Of a stretch of DNA of 64,000 nt, positions 37,655 through 49,936 are shown in pieces. The stretch is from positions 124,001-188,000 of the forward strand of contig NW_027077445.1 in NCBI RefSeq assembly GCF_963924675.1, given 5' to 3'. This stretch comes from Phocoena phocoena. Its lineage: Eukaryota > Chordata > Mammalia > Artiodactyla > Phocoenidae. Under the pieces are notes generated by a model. That model did not search any database, was not told the origin of the DNA, and saw nothing but the letters and a program-made list of their open reading frames with translations. The translations under genes were made by a program, and so were the position numbers. How positions within the stretch are numbered: position 1 is the first letter of the stretch; each line of letters opens with the position of its first letter.

Positions 37655-39401
37655 CTTGGCCGAAAGGGCGTATGCGTTTTTTCCTGAATATATTCAGGAA
37701 AAAACGCATACGCACTTTTTGGCCAACCAAGCAAGCCTGTAAAGGAAATCTGCACTACAATGAAGTCTCACTGCCCCCCGGGCAAAAGGGCCATCTGAAA
37801 AAAGTGTAAAATCCAGAAAGGTAGGACAGGATATGGAGAACAGGGAGAATTGTTATGCTGAATGGCAGGATGTAAATTGCCAGAAGCCACCCTGGAGAAG
37901 TATATGGTGTTTCCTGAAACACGTAAGAAATAAAGCAACACAGCCTATGGCAATTGCACTTATGGTCCTATTCCTTAGGGAAATTAAAATCAAAAACAGA
38001 GAGCCACCCGAAAATTTGGTACGACTGTGTTCCCAAGAAGTTCGTCTACAGTACCAGGTAAATATCCAAGAAAGCAAAAAATGGATAAATAAGTTGTGGC
38101 ACGTACGTGCAATGCACTATCACTCAGCAATGAAATCTGTGTCATCAGCCCCGTAGCAGCATAGTGAGTGGATGCAGGTACGGTGATTCTACGTGAACTA
38201 CGTCACACAGAAAAAGAAACATCATAAGATATCACTAATACACGGAGTGTAAACTTGACTACACATGAACTGAATTACAAAACAGAACAGGGTCTCAAAT
38301 TTAGAAAACCAACTAGTGCTTGCTTATGGGGAAAGGTGACATGGTGTGCTGCATAAAACCAGAGACTGAAATTAGCACAGATAACATTCCATAAGCCAAA
38401 TATGTAATAGACAAAACCTACTCCTTGCTCAACGAAATGGACTCAACACCACATATTCAACGCCTAGGAATATACCTGACTAGGAAGAATCTTAAAACCC
38501 ATGGATATACATGTCTCCGTAAGAGAATCAAGCGTGTGTACAGCGGCCGAAACGCAGCAGTGAAAATCCGATAAATCCCATTATCAAAATAAATTTTGAA
38601 AACAAAACACAAAGACCGTGAAATAGAGCGCAATTCTTAAATAATTCACTCAGGGCATGTGATGCAACTGGGATTGACCACATCTACACCCAGAGCTGGT
38701 TGAGGCATAAGGCTGGACACTTCAGGCTGATAGTATTGGTGAGTTTCGCTGAGCAAATGCAGACCCTTTGAAGTCATACTGCATGGTACGTATTCCATGG
38801 GTCCCAACTCTTCAGGTTCAAGGGATTCTTCCTCCAGCTAAAACATGCATGGGAAACCCAGAATATCGTCCACCGTGTGATTGGGAAACGATTTAAAATG
38901 CATCTCAGTTTTCGTATCCTGGTCCTCGGGTTCACCATTCCAGATGCTTTACTAACACTCTCCCTGCTTGGAGAGTCAGTGCCTTTAACCTCCTGTTTGG
39001 CACAGCTTGCAATTTCTGTGCAAGATGAACAGGAATAGGGAGAACCAATGAGAGACTAGCTGTAGGTGTTTGCACGGGCAAATGTAACGCTCATTGCCGA
39101 CCAGGAAGAGGAATTAAACAAAGGCTCAGTGTGCCCTGCCGGAAACAGATTACGGCCTGAAGCAATCCTGCGGTTTTGTGCCCAGCTCACAAGAAATCGA
39201 GTTGAAGAAAGGAGCTCAGGGGCACTGTAATTCACAAACCTGCGGAGTTATAAATGACAACTATCCTCCAAAAATATATTGAAGTAAGCCTGCGAAGGGG
39301 ACTTGAAAGCGGGGCAGAATTTCAGGAAAACGATTGCAGGGGGTAGACTGGAATTGCCCTGAAAGCATAGGAAAAGAGGCAGAACGTCGACAATGATGCA
39401 C
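37655..39401 (+). repeat. Satellite unit 13 (type A)
   Basis: 1,747 bp. Left palindrome arm GGCCGAAAGGGCG, right arm GCATACGCAC. ORF2-derived frame open at 37833-38156 with several private changes. CCTTAGGG at the subfamily site is shared with units 16 and 25. Confidence 0.92.
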
Positions 39402-39473
39402 TTGGCCAAAAAGGGCGTATGCGTTTTTTCCTGAATATATTCAGGAAAAAACGCATACGCCCTTTTTGGCCAA
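39402..39473. repeat. Perfect 72-bp palindrome, unit 14
   Basis: Full 36-bp arms pair without mismatch. Confidence 0.95.
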
Positions 39474-41148
39474 CCAAGCAAGCCTGTAAAGGAAATCTGC
39501 ACTACAATGAAGTCTCACTGCCCCCCGGGCAAAATGGCCATCTGAAAAAAGTGTAAAATCCAGAAATGTAGGACAGGATATGGAGAACAGGGAGCCTTGT
39601 TATGCTGATTGGCAGGATGTAAATTGCCAGCAGCCACCCTGGAGAAGTGTATGGTGTTTCCTGCAACACGTAAGTAACAAAGCAACACAGCCTATGGCAC
39701 TTCCACTTATGGTCCTATAGCTTACGGAAATTAAAATCAAAAACAGACAGCCACCCCAATATTTGGGACGGCTGTGTTCACAAGAAGCTCGTCTACAGTA
39801 TCAGGTAAATATCCCAGAAAGCAAAAAATGGATAAAGAAGTTGTGGCACGTACGTTCAATGCAGTATCACTCAGCAATTAAATCTGTGTCATCAGGCCCG
39901 TAGCGGCATAGTGAGTGGATGCAGGTACGTTGATTCTACGTGAACTACGTCACACAGAAAAAGAAAGATCATAAGGTATCACTAATACACGGAATTTAAA
40001 CTTGACTACACATGAACTGAATTACAAAACAGAACAGGGACTCAAATTTAGAAAACCAACTTGTGCTTGCTTATGGGGAAAGGTGCGTTGGGGTGCTGCA
40101 TAAAACCAGAGACTGAAATTAGCACAGATAACATTCCATAAGCCAAATATGTAATAGACAAGACCTACTCCTTGCTCAACGAAATGGACTCAACACCACA
40201 TATTCAACGCCTAGGAATATACCTGACAAGGAAGAATCTTAAAACCCATGGATATATATGTCTCCGTAAGAGAATTAAGCGTGTGTACAGCGGCCGAAAC
40301 GCAGCAGTGAAAATCCGATAAATCCCATTATCAAAATAAATTTCGAAAACAAAACACAAAGACAGTGAAATAGAGAGCAATTCTTAAATAATTCACTCAG
40401 GGCATGTGATGCAACCGGGATTGACCACATCTACACCCAGAGCTGGTTGAGACATAAGGCTGGACACTTCAGGCTGATAGCATTGGTGAGTTTCGGTGAG
40501 CAAATGCAGACCCTTTGAAGTCATACTGCATAGTACCCATTCCATGGGTCCCAACTCTCCAGGTTCAAGGGATTCTTCCTCCAGCTAAAACATGCATGGG
40601 AATCCCAGAGTATAGTCCACCGTGTGATTGGGAAACGATTTAAAATACATCTCAGTTTTCGTATCCTGGTCCTTGGGTTCATCATTCCAGATGCTTTACT
40701 AACACTCTCCCTGCTTGGAGAGTCAGTGCCTTTAACCTCCTGTTTGGCACAGCTTGCAATTTCTGTGCAAGAGGAACAGGAATAGGGAGAACCGATGAGA
40801 GACTAGCTGTAGGTGTCTTCACGGGAAAATGTAACGCTCATTGCCGACCAGGAAGAGGAATTAAACAAAGGCTCAGTGTGCCCTGCCGGAAACAGATTAG
40901 GGCCTGAAGCAATCCTGCGGTTTTGTGTCGAGCTCACAAGAAAGCGAGTTGAAGAAAGGAGCTCTGGGGCACTGTAATTCACAACCCTGCAGAGTTATAA
41001 ATGACAGCTATCCTCCAAAAATATATTGAAGTAAGCCTGCGAAGGGGACTTGAAAGCGGGGCAGAATTTCAGGAAAACGATTGCTGGGGGTAGACTGGAA
41101 TTGCCCTGAAAGCATAGGAAAAGAGGCAGAACGTCGACAATGATGCAC
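39402..41148 (+). repeat. Satellite unit 14 (type B)
   Basis: 1,747 bp with a perfect palindrome. Private AAGTAACAAAGC near 39,671 and TCGAGCTCAC near 40,928. Confidence 0.92.
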
Positions 41149-42950
41149 TTGGCCAAAAAGGGCGTATGCGTTTTTTCCTGAATATATTCAGGAAAAAATG
41201 CATACGCACTTTTTGGCCAACCAAGCAAGCCTGTAAAGGAAATCTCCACTACAATGTAGTCTCACTGCCCCCCGGGCAAAAGGGCCATCTGTAAAAAGTG
41301 TAAAATCCAGAAAGGTAGGACAGGATATGGAGAACAGGGAGCCTTGTTATGCTGATTGGCAGGATGTAAATTGTGAACAGCCACCCGGGAGAAGTGTATG
41401 GTGTTTCCTGAAACACCTAAGAAATAAAGCAACACAGCCTATGGCAATTGCACTTATGGTCCTATTGCTTAGGGAAATTAAAATCAAAAACAGAGAGTCA
41501 CCCCAAAGTTTGGGACGGCTGTGTTCCCAAGGAGCTCGTCTACAGTACCAGGTAAATATCCCAGAAAGCAAAAAATGGATAAAGAAGTTGTGGCACATAC
41601 GTGCAATGCAATATCACTCAGCAATGAAATCTGTGTCATCAGGCCCGTAGCGGCAAAGTGAGTGGATGCAGGTACGGTGATTCTACGTGAACTACGACAC
41701 ACAGAAAAAGAAACATCATAAGATATCACTAATACACGGAATGTAAACTTGACTACACATGAACTGAATTACAAAACAGAACAGGGTCTCAAATTTAGAA
41801 AACCAACTAGTGCTTGCTTATGGGGAAAGGGGCCTTGGGTGCTGCATAAAACCAGAGACTAAAATTAGCACAGATAACATTCCATAAGCCAAATATGTAA
41901 TAGACAAGACCTACTCCTTGCTCAACGAAATGGACCCAACACCACATATTCAATGCCTAGGAATATACCTGACTAGGAAGAATCTTAAAACCCATGGATT
42001 TATATGTCTCCGTAAGAGAATCAAGCGTGTGTACAGCGGCATAAACGCAGCAGTGAAAATCCGATAAATGCCATTATCAAAATAAATTTCAAAAACAAAA
42101 CACAAAGACAGTGAAATAGAGAGCAATTCTTAAATAATTCACTCAGAGAGCAATTCTTAAATAATTCACTTAAATAATTCACTCAGCAATTCTTAAATAA
42201 TCACTCATGTGATGCAACCGGGATTTAACTCATCTACACCCAGAGCTGGTTGAGACATAAGGCTGGACACTTCAGGCTGATAGCATTGGTGAGTTTCGGT
42301 GAGCAAATGCAGACCCTTTGAAGTCATACTGCATGGTACTCATTCCATGGGTCCCAACTCTCCAGGTTCAAGGGATTCTTCCTCCAGCTAAAACATGCAT
42401 GGGAAACCCAGAGTATCGTCCACCGTGTGATTGGGAAACGATTTAAAATGCATCTCAGTTTTCGTATCCTGGTCCTCGGGTTCACCATTCCAGATGCTTT
42501 ACTAACACTCTCCCCGCTTGGAGAGTCAGTGCCTTTAACCTCCTGTTTGGCACAGCTTGCAATTTCTGTGCAAGATGAACAGGAATAGGGAGAACCAATG
42601 AGAGACTAGCTGTAGGTGTCTGCACGGGCAAATGTAACACTCATTGCCCACCAGGAAGAGGAATTAAACAAAGGCTCAGTGTGCCCTGCTGGAAACATAT
42701 TAGGGCCTGAAGCAATCCTGCGGTTTTGTGCCCAGCTGACAAGAAAGCGAGTTGAAGAAAGGAGCTAGGGGCACTGTAATCCACAAACCTGCAGAGTTAT
42801 AATTGACAGCTATCCTCCAAAAATATATTGAAGTAAGCCTGCGAAGGGGACTTGAAAGCGGGGCAGAATTTCAGGAAAACGATTGCAGGGGGTAGACTGG
42901 AATTGCCCTGAAATCATAGGAAAAGAGGCACAACGTCAGCAATGATGCAC
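41149..42950 (+). repeat. Satellite unit 15 (type A, 55 bp longer)
   Basis: 1,802 bp, the only unit of unusual length, owing to a local expansion at 42119-42206. ORF2-derived frame open at 41327-41650. Right palindrome arm GCATACGCAC. GCATAAACG and GGGATTTAAC alleles shared with unit 10. Confidence 0.93.
42119..42206. repeat. Local expansion of a GCAATTCTTAAATAATTCAC motif
   Basis: Sister units have one AGAGCAATTCTTAAATAATTCACTCA. Here the same segment is present once in full, then once nearly complete, then as TAAATAATTCACTCA, then as GCAATTCTTAAATAATCACTCA. This adds about 55 bases and accounts for the length of unit 15. Confidence 0.92.
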
Positions 42951-44696
42951 TTGGCCAAAAAGGTCGTATGCGTTTATTCCTGAATATTTTCAGGAAAAAA
43001 CGCATATGCCCTTTTTGTCCAACCAAGCAAGCCTGTAAAGAAATCTGCACTACAATGAAGTCTCACTGCCCCCCGGGCAAAAGGGCCATCTGAAAAAAGT
43101 GTAAAATCCAGAAAGGTAGGACAGGATATGGAGAACAGGGAGCCTTGTTATGCTGATTGGCAGGATGTAAATTGCCAGCCGCCACTCTGGAGAAGAGTAT
43201 GGTGTTTCCTGAAACACGTAAGAAATAAAGCAACACAGCCTATGGCAATTGCACTTATGGTCCTATTCCTTAGGGAAATTAAAATCAAAAACAGAGAGCC
43301 ACCCCAAAGTTTGGGACGGCTGTGTTCCCAAGAAGCTCGTCTACAGTACCAGGTAAATATCCCAGAAAGCAAAAAATGGATAAAGAAGTTGTGGCACGTA
43401 CGTGCAATGCAGTATCACTCAGCAATGAAATCTGTGTCATCAGGCCTGTAGCGGCATAGTGAGTGGATGGAGGTACGGTGATTCTACGTGAACTACGTCA
43501 CACAGAAAAAGAAACATCATAAGATATCACTAATACACGGAATGTAAACTTGACTACACATGAACTGAATTACAAAACAGAACAGGGTCTCAAATTTAGA
43601 AAACCAAGTAGTGCTTTCTTATTGGGAAAGGTGCCTTGGGGTGCTGCATAAAACCAGAGACTGAAATTAGCACAGATAACATTCCATAAGCCAAATATGT
43701 AATAGACAAGACCTACTCCTTGCTCAACGAAATGGACCCAACACCACATATTCAACGCCTAGGAATATACCTGACTAGGAAGAATCTTAAAACCCATGGA
43801 TATATATGTCTCCGTAAGAGAATCAAGCGTGTGTACAGCGGCCGAAACGCAGCAGTGAAAATCCGATAAATCCCATTATCAAAATAAATTTCGAAAACAA
43901 AACACAAAGACAGTGAAATAGAGAGCAATTCTTAAATAATTCACTCAGGGCATGTGATGCAACCGGGATTGACCACATCTACACCCAGAGCTGGTTGAGA
44001 CATAAGGCTGGACACTTCAGGCTGATAGCATTGGTGAGTTTCGGTGAGCAAATGCAGACCCTTTGAAGTCATACTGCATGGTACCCATTCCATGGGTCCC
44101 AACTCTCCAGGTTCAAGGGATTCTTCCTCCAGCTAAAACATGCATGGGAAACCCAGAGTATCGTCCACCGTATGATTGGGAAACGATTTAAAATGCATCT
44201 CAGTTTTCGTATCCTGGTCCTCGGGTTCACCATTCCAGATGCTTTACTAACACTCTCCCCGCTTGGAGAGTCAGTGCCTTTAACCTCCTCTTTGGCACAG
44301 CTTGCAATTTCTGTGCAAGATGAACAGGAATAGGGAGAACCAATGAGAGACTAGCTATAGGTTTCTGCACGGGCAAATGTAATGCTCATTTCCCACCAGG
44401 AAGAGGAATTAACCAAAGGCTCAGCGTGCCCTGCCGGAAACAGATTAGGGCCTGAAGCAATCCTGCGGTTTTGTGCCCAGCTCACAAGAATGCAAGTTGA
44501 AGAAAGGAGTTCAGGGGCACTGTAATTCACAAACCTGCAGAGTTATAAATGACAGCTATCCTCCAAAAATATATTGAAGTAAGCCTGCGAAGGGGACTAG
44601 AAAGCGGGGCAGAGTTTCAGGAAAACCATTGCAGGGGGTAGACTGGAATTGCCCTGAAAGCATAGGAAAAGAGGCACAACGTCGACACTGATGCAC
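42951..44696 (+). repeat. Satellite unit 16 (type A)
   Basis: 1,746 bp. The palindrome centre is altered (GAATATTTTC) and both arms carry changes (GTTTATTCC, TTTTTGTCC). ORF2-derived frame open at 43128-43451. A private TTATTGGG in the L1 tail. Confidence 0.92.
43128..43451 (+). pseudogene. Open remnant of L1 ORF2 C-terminus (type A example)
   Basis: 107 codons in the same frame as the C-terminal end of L1 ORF2p. Visible matches are the Trp-Arg-x-Val-Trp-x-Phe-Leu-Lys stretch (WRRVWCFLK here; WRTVWRFLK in mammalian L1) and a W-I-K-K-x-W-H stretch followed by M-x-Y-x-S-A-x-K. Reverse transcriptase and endonuclease parts are absent. Equivalent frames are open in units 1, 2, 5, 9, 13, 15, 17 and 25. 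Nothing suggests translation; the ATG is internal to the old ORF2. Confidence 0.75.
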
Positions 44697-46443
44697 TTGG
44701 CCAAAAAGTGCATATGCGTTTTTTCCTGAATATATTCAGGAAAAAACGCATACGCCCTTTTTGGCCAACCAAGCAAGCCTGTAAAGGAAATCTGCACTAC
44801 AATGAAGTCTCACTGCCCCCCGGGCAAAAGGGATATCTGAAAAAGGTGTAAAATCCAGAAAGGTAGGACAGGATATGGAGAACAGGGAGCCTTGTTATGC
44901 TGATTGGCAGGATGTCAATTGCCAGCAGCCACCATGGAGAAATGCATGGTGTTTCCTGAAACACGTAAGAAATAAAGCAACACAGCCTATGGCAATTGCA
45001 CTTATGGTCTTATTCCTTTGGGAAATTAAAATCAAAAACAGAGAGCCACCCCAAACTTTGGGACGGCTGTCTTCCCAAGAAGCTGGTCTACAGTACCAGG
45101 GAAATATCCCAGAAAGCAAAAAATGGATAAAGAAGTTGTGGCACGTACGTGCAATGCAGTATCACTCAGCAATGAAATCTGTGTCTTCAGGCCCGTAGCG
45201 GCATAGTGAGTGGATGCAGGTATGGTGATTCTACGTGAACTACGTCACACAGAAAAAGAAACATCATAAGATATCACTAATACACGGAATGTAAACTTGA
45301 CTACACATGAACTGAATTACAAAACAGAACAGGGTCTCACATTTAGAAAACCAACGAGTGCTTGCTTATGGGGAAAGGTGCGTTGGGGTGCTGCATAAAA
45401 CCAGAGACTGAAATTAGCACAGATAACTTTCCATAAGCCAAATATGTAATAGACAAGACCTACTCCTTGCTCAACGAAATGGACCCAAAACCACATATTC
45501 AACGCCTAGGAATATACCTGACTAGGAAGAAACTTAAAACCCATGGATATATATGTCTCCGTAAGAGAATCAAGCGTGTGTACAGAGGCCGAAACGCAGC
45601 AGTGAAAATCCGATAAATCCCATTATCAAAATAAATTTCGAAAACAAATCACAAAGACAGTGAAATAGAGAGCAATTCTTAAATAATTCACTCAGGGCAT
45701 GTGATGCAACGGGGATTGACCACATCTACACCCAGAGCTCGTTGAGACATAAGGCTGGACACTTCAGGCTGATAGCATTGGTGAGTTTCGGTGAGCAAAT
45801 GCAGACCCTTTGAAGTCAAACCGCATGGTACCCATTCCATGGGTCCCAACTCTCCAGGTTCAAGGGATTCTTCCTTCAGCGAAAACATGCAGGGGAAACA
45901 CAGAGTATGGTACACCGTGAGATTCGGAAACGATTTAAAATGGATCTCAGTTTTCGTATCCTTGTCCTCGGGTTCACCATTCCAGACGCATTACTAACAC
46001 TCTCCCCGCTTGGAGAGTTAGTGCCTTTAAACTCCTGTTTGGCACAGCTTGCAATTTCTGTGCAAGATGAACAGGAATAGGGAGAACCAATGAGAGACTA
46101 GCTGTAGGTGTCTGCACGGGCAAATGTAACTCTCATTGCAGAACAGGAAGAGGAATTAAACAAAGGCTCAGCGTGCCCTGCCGGAAACAGATTAGGGCCT
46201 GAAGCAATCCTGCGGTTTTGTGCCCAGCTCACAAGAAAGCGAGGTGAAGAAAGGAGCTCAGGGGCACTGTAATTCACAAACCTGCAGAGTTATAAAAGAC
46301 AGCTATCCTCCAAAAATATATTGAAGTAAGCCTGCGAAGGGGACTTGAAAGCGGGGCAGAATTTCAGGATATCGATTGCAGGGGGTAGACTGGAATTGCC
46401 CTGAAAGCATAGGAAAAGAGGCAGAACGTCGACAATGATGCAC
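44697..46443 (+). repeat. Satellite unit 17 (type A)
   Basis: 1,747 bp. The left palindrome arm reads GTGCATATGCG and the right arm is consensus, the mirror image of units 5, 7 and 11. ORF2-derived frame open at 44875-45198. Cluster of private changes at 45,880-45,930 (GGGGAAACACAG, GAGATTCGG), partly shared with unit 20. Confidence 0.92.
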
Positions 46444-48190
46444 TTGGCCAAAAAGGGCGTATGCGTTTTTTCCTGAATATATTCAGGAAAAAACGCATAT
46501 GCCATTTTTGGCCAAACAAGCAAGCCTGTAAAGGAAATCTGCACTACAATGAAGTCTCACTGCCCCCCGGGCAAAAGGGCCATCTGAAAAAAGTGTAAAA
46601 TCCAGAAAGTTAGGACAGGATATGGAGAACAGGGAGCCTTGTTATGCTGATTGGCAGGATGTAAATTGCCAACAGCCACCCTGGAGAAGTGTATGGTGTT
46701 TCCTGAAACACATAAGAAACAAAGCAACACAGCCTATGGCACTTCCTCTTATGGTCCTATAGCTTACGGAAATTAAAATCAAAAACAGACAGCCACCCCA
46801 ATATTTGGGACGGCTGTGTTCACAAGAAGATCGTCTACAGTATCAGGTAAATATCCCAGAAAGCAAAAAATGGATAAAGAAGTTGTGGCACGTACGTACA
46901 ATGCAATATCACTCAGCAATGAAATCTGTGTCATCAGGCCCATAGCAGCATAGTGAGTGGATGCAGGTACGGTGATTCTACGTGAACTACGTCACACAGA
47001 AAAAGAAATATCATAAGATATCACTAATACACGGAATGTAAACTTGACTACACATGAACTGAATTACAAAACAGAACAGGGTCTCAAATTTAGAAAACCA
47101 ACTAGTGCTTGCTTATGGGGAAAGGTGCCTTGGGGTGCTGCATAAAACCAGAGACTGAAATTAGCACAGATAACTTTCCATAAGCCATATATGTAACAGA
47201 CAAGACCTACTCCTTGCTCAACGAAATGGACCCAACACCACATATTCAACGCCTAGGAATATACCTGACTAGGAAGAATCTTAAAACCCATGGATATATA
47301 TGTCTCCATAAGAGCATCAAGCGTGTGTACAGCGGCCGAAACGCAGCAGTGAAAATCCGATAAATCCCATTATCAAAATAAATTTCGAAAACAAAACACA
47401 AAGACAGTGAAATAGAGAGCAATTCTTAAATAATTCACTCAGGGCATGTGATGCAACCGGGATTGACCACATCTACACCCAGAGCTGGTTGAGACATAAG
47501 GCTGCACACTTCAGGCTGATAGCATTGGTGAGTTTCGGTGAGCAAATGCAGACCCTTTGAAGTCATACTGCATGGTACCCATTCCATGGGTCCCAACTCT
47601 TCAGTTTCAAGGGATTCTTCCTCCAGCTAAACCATGCATAGGAAACCCAGAGTATCGTCCACCATGTGATTGGGAAACGATTTAAAATGCATCTCAGTTT
47701 TCGTATCCTGGTCCTCGGGTTCACCATTCCAGATGCTTTACTAACACTCTCCCCGCTTGGAGAGTCAGTGCCTTTAACCTCCTCTTTGGCACAGCTTGCA
47801 ATTTCTGTGCAAGATGAACAGGAATAGGGAGAACCAATGAGAGACTAGCTGTAGGTGTCTGCACGGGCAAATGTAACGCTCATTTCCCACCAGGAATAGG
47901 AATTAACCAAAGGCTCAGTATGCCCTGCTGGAAAAAGATTAGGGCCTGAAGCAATCCTGCGGTTTTGTGCCCAGCTCACAAGAAAGCGAGTTGAAGAAAG
48001 GAGCTCAGGGGCACTGTAATTCAAAAACCTGCAGAGTTATAAATGACAGCTATCCTCCAAAAATATATTGAAGTAAGCCTGCGAAGGGGACTTGAAAGCG
48101 GGGCAGAATTTCAGGAAAACGATTGCAGGGGGTAGACTGGAATTGCCCTGAAAGCATAGGAAAAGAGGCACAACGTCGACAATGATGCAC
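46444..48190 (+). repeat. Satellite unit 18 (type B)
   Basis: 1,747 bp. Right palindrome arm GCATATGCCATT. CACTTCCTCTT shared with unit 11, seven units away. Private CCATATATGTAACAG near 47,186. Confidence 0.92.
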
Positions 48191-48262
48191 TTGGCCAAAA
48201 AGGGCGTATGCGTTTTTTCCTGAATATATTCAGGAAAAAACGCATACGCCCTTTTTGGCCAA
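48191..48262. mobile_element. Perfect 72-bp palindrome, mariner-type MITE candidate (reference)
   Basis: A flawless inverted repeat with 36-bp arms and no loop. The tip TTGGCCAAAAAG, a CGT, then a run of T and CC, resembles the terminal inverted repeat of mariner elements known in cetartiodactyls, as I recall them. Flanking sequence on both sides aligns with L1 ORF2, so it looks like an insertion into an L1. TA target duplications are no longer evident. It could alternatively be a palindrome of other origin. Confidence 0.6.
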
Positions 48263-49147
48263 CCAAGCAAGCCTGTAAAGGAAATCTGCACTACAATGAA
48301 GTCTCACTGCCCCCGGGCCAAAGGGCCATCTGAAAAAAGTGTAAAATCCAGAAAGGTAGGACAGGATATGGAGAACAGGGAGCCTTGTTATGCTGATTGG
48401 CAGGATGTAAATTGCCAGCAGCCACCATGGAGAAGTGTATGGTGTTTCCTGAAATATCTAAGAATCAAAGCAACACAGCCTATGGCACTTCCACTTATGG
48501 TCCTATAGCTTACGGAAATTAAAATCTAAAACAGACAGCCACCCCAATATTTGGGATGGCTGTGTTCACAAGAAGCTCGTCTACAGTATCAGGTAAATAT
48601 CCCAGAAAGCAAAAAATGGATAAAGAATTTGTGGCACGTACGTACAATGCAATATCACTCAGCAATGAAATCTGTGTCATCAGGCCTGTAGCGGCATAGT
48701 GAGTGGATGCAGGTACGGTGATTCTACGTGAACTACGTCACACAGAAAAAGAAACATCATAAGATATCACTAATACACGGAATGTAAACTTGACTACACA
48801 TGAACTGAATTACAAAACAGAACAGGGTCTCAAATTTAGAAAACCAACTAGTGCTTGCTTATGGGGAAAGGTGCCTTGGGGTGCTGCATAAAACCAGAGA
48901 CTGAAATTAGCACAGATAACTTTCCATAAGCCAAATATGTAATAGACAAGACCTACTCCTTGCTCAACGAAATGGACCCAACACCATATATTCAACGCCT
49001 AGGAATATACCTGACTAGGAAGAATCTTAAAACCCATGCATATATATGTTTCTGTAAGAGAATCAAACCTGTGTACAGCGGCCGAAACGCAGCAGTGAAA
49101 ATCCGATAAATCCCATTATCAAAATAAATTTCGAAAACAAAACACAA
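48263..49147 (+). mobile_element. L1-derived block of the satellite unit (reference unit)
   Basis: Collinear with L1 from late ORF2 (CTGCACTACAATGAAGTCTC at 48286, where L1 has AAAACTACAATGAGATATCAC) through the ORF2 end (AAAAAATGGATAAAGAA at 48610; GCAATATCACTCAGCAATGA at 48649) to the 3' UTR (CATCATAAGATATCACTAAT near 48,756) and an A-rich tail AAAATAAATTTCGAAAACAA at 49121. Identity is low but order and spacing are kept throughout. It is sense on the + strand. Confidence 0.82.
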
Positions 49148-49799
49148 AGACAGTGAAATAGAGAGCAATTCTTAAATAATTCACTCAGGGCATGTGATGC
49201 AACCGGGATTGACCACATCTACACCCAGAGCTGGTTGAGACATAAGCCTGGACACTTCAGGCTGATAGCATTGATGAGTTTCGGTGAGCAAATGCAGACC
49301 CTTTGAAGTCATACTGCATGGTACCTATTCCATGGGTCCCAACTCTTCAGGTTCAAGGGATTCTTCCTCCAGCTAAAACATGCATGGGAAACCCACAGTA
49401 TGGTACACCGTGTGATTGGGAAACGATTTAAAATGCATCTCAGTTTTCATATCCTGGTCCTCGTGTTCACCATTCCAGATGCTTTACTAACACTCTCCCT
49501 GCTTGGAGAGTCAGTGCCTTTAACCTCCTGTTTGGCACAGCTTGCAGTTTCTGTGCAAGTTGAACAGGAATAGGGAGAACCAATGAGAGACTAGCTGTAG
49601 GTGTCTGCACGGGCAAATGTAACACTCATTTCCCACCAAGAAGAGGAATTAACCAAAGGCTCAGCATGCCCTGCCGGAAACAGATTAGGGCCTGAAGCAA
49701 TCCTGCGGTTTTGTGCCCAGCTCACAAGAAAGCGAGTTGAAGAAAGGAGCTCAGGGGCACTGTAATTCACAAACCTGCAGAGTTATAAATGACAGCTAT
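49148..49799. repeat. Non-L1 spacer of the satellite unit (reference unit)
   Basis: About 650 bp from GACAGTGAAATAGAGAGCAA to GACAGCTAT. I find no match to L1, SINE or gene sequence in it. It contains the GATTTAAAATGCATCTCAG and ACTAACACTCTCCC landmarks that recur in every unit. Its origin is unknown; it may be the genomic sequence flanking the founder L1. Confidence 0.65.
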
Positions 49800-49936
49800 C
49801 TTCCAAAAGTATATTGAAGTAAGCCTGCGAAGGGGACTTGAAAACGGGGCAGAATTTCAGGAAAACGATTGCAGGGGGTACACTGGAATTGCCCTGAAAG
49901 CATAGGAAAAGAGCCACAACGTCGACAATGATGCAC

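Larger units (their letters stand above)
48191..49936 (+). repeat. Satellite unit 19 (type B, reference unit)
   Basis: 1,746 bp, close to the array consensus and used here to describe substructure: palindrome 48191-48262, L1 block 48263-49147, spacer 49148-49799, further L1 ORF2 49800-49936. The ORF2-derived frame is closed by the TAG inside CTATAGCTTACGG, as in most type B units. Confidence 0.94.

Noticed and set aside
49192..49208. CENP-B-box-like site (ATGTGATGCAACCGGGA) in every unit
   Set aside because: Matches seven of nine core positions, with the TTCG half replaced by TGTG. Several 7/9 matches are expected by chance in 1.75 kb on two strands.
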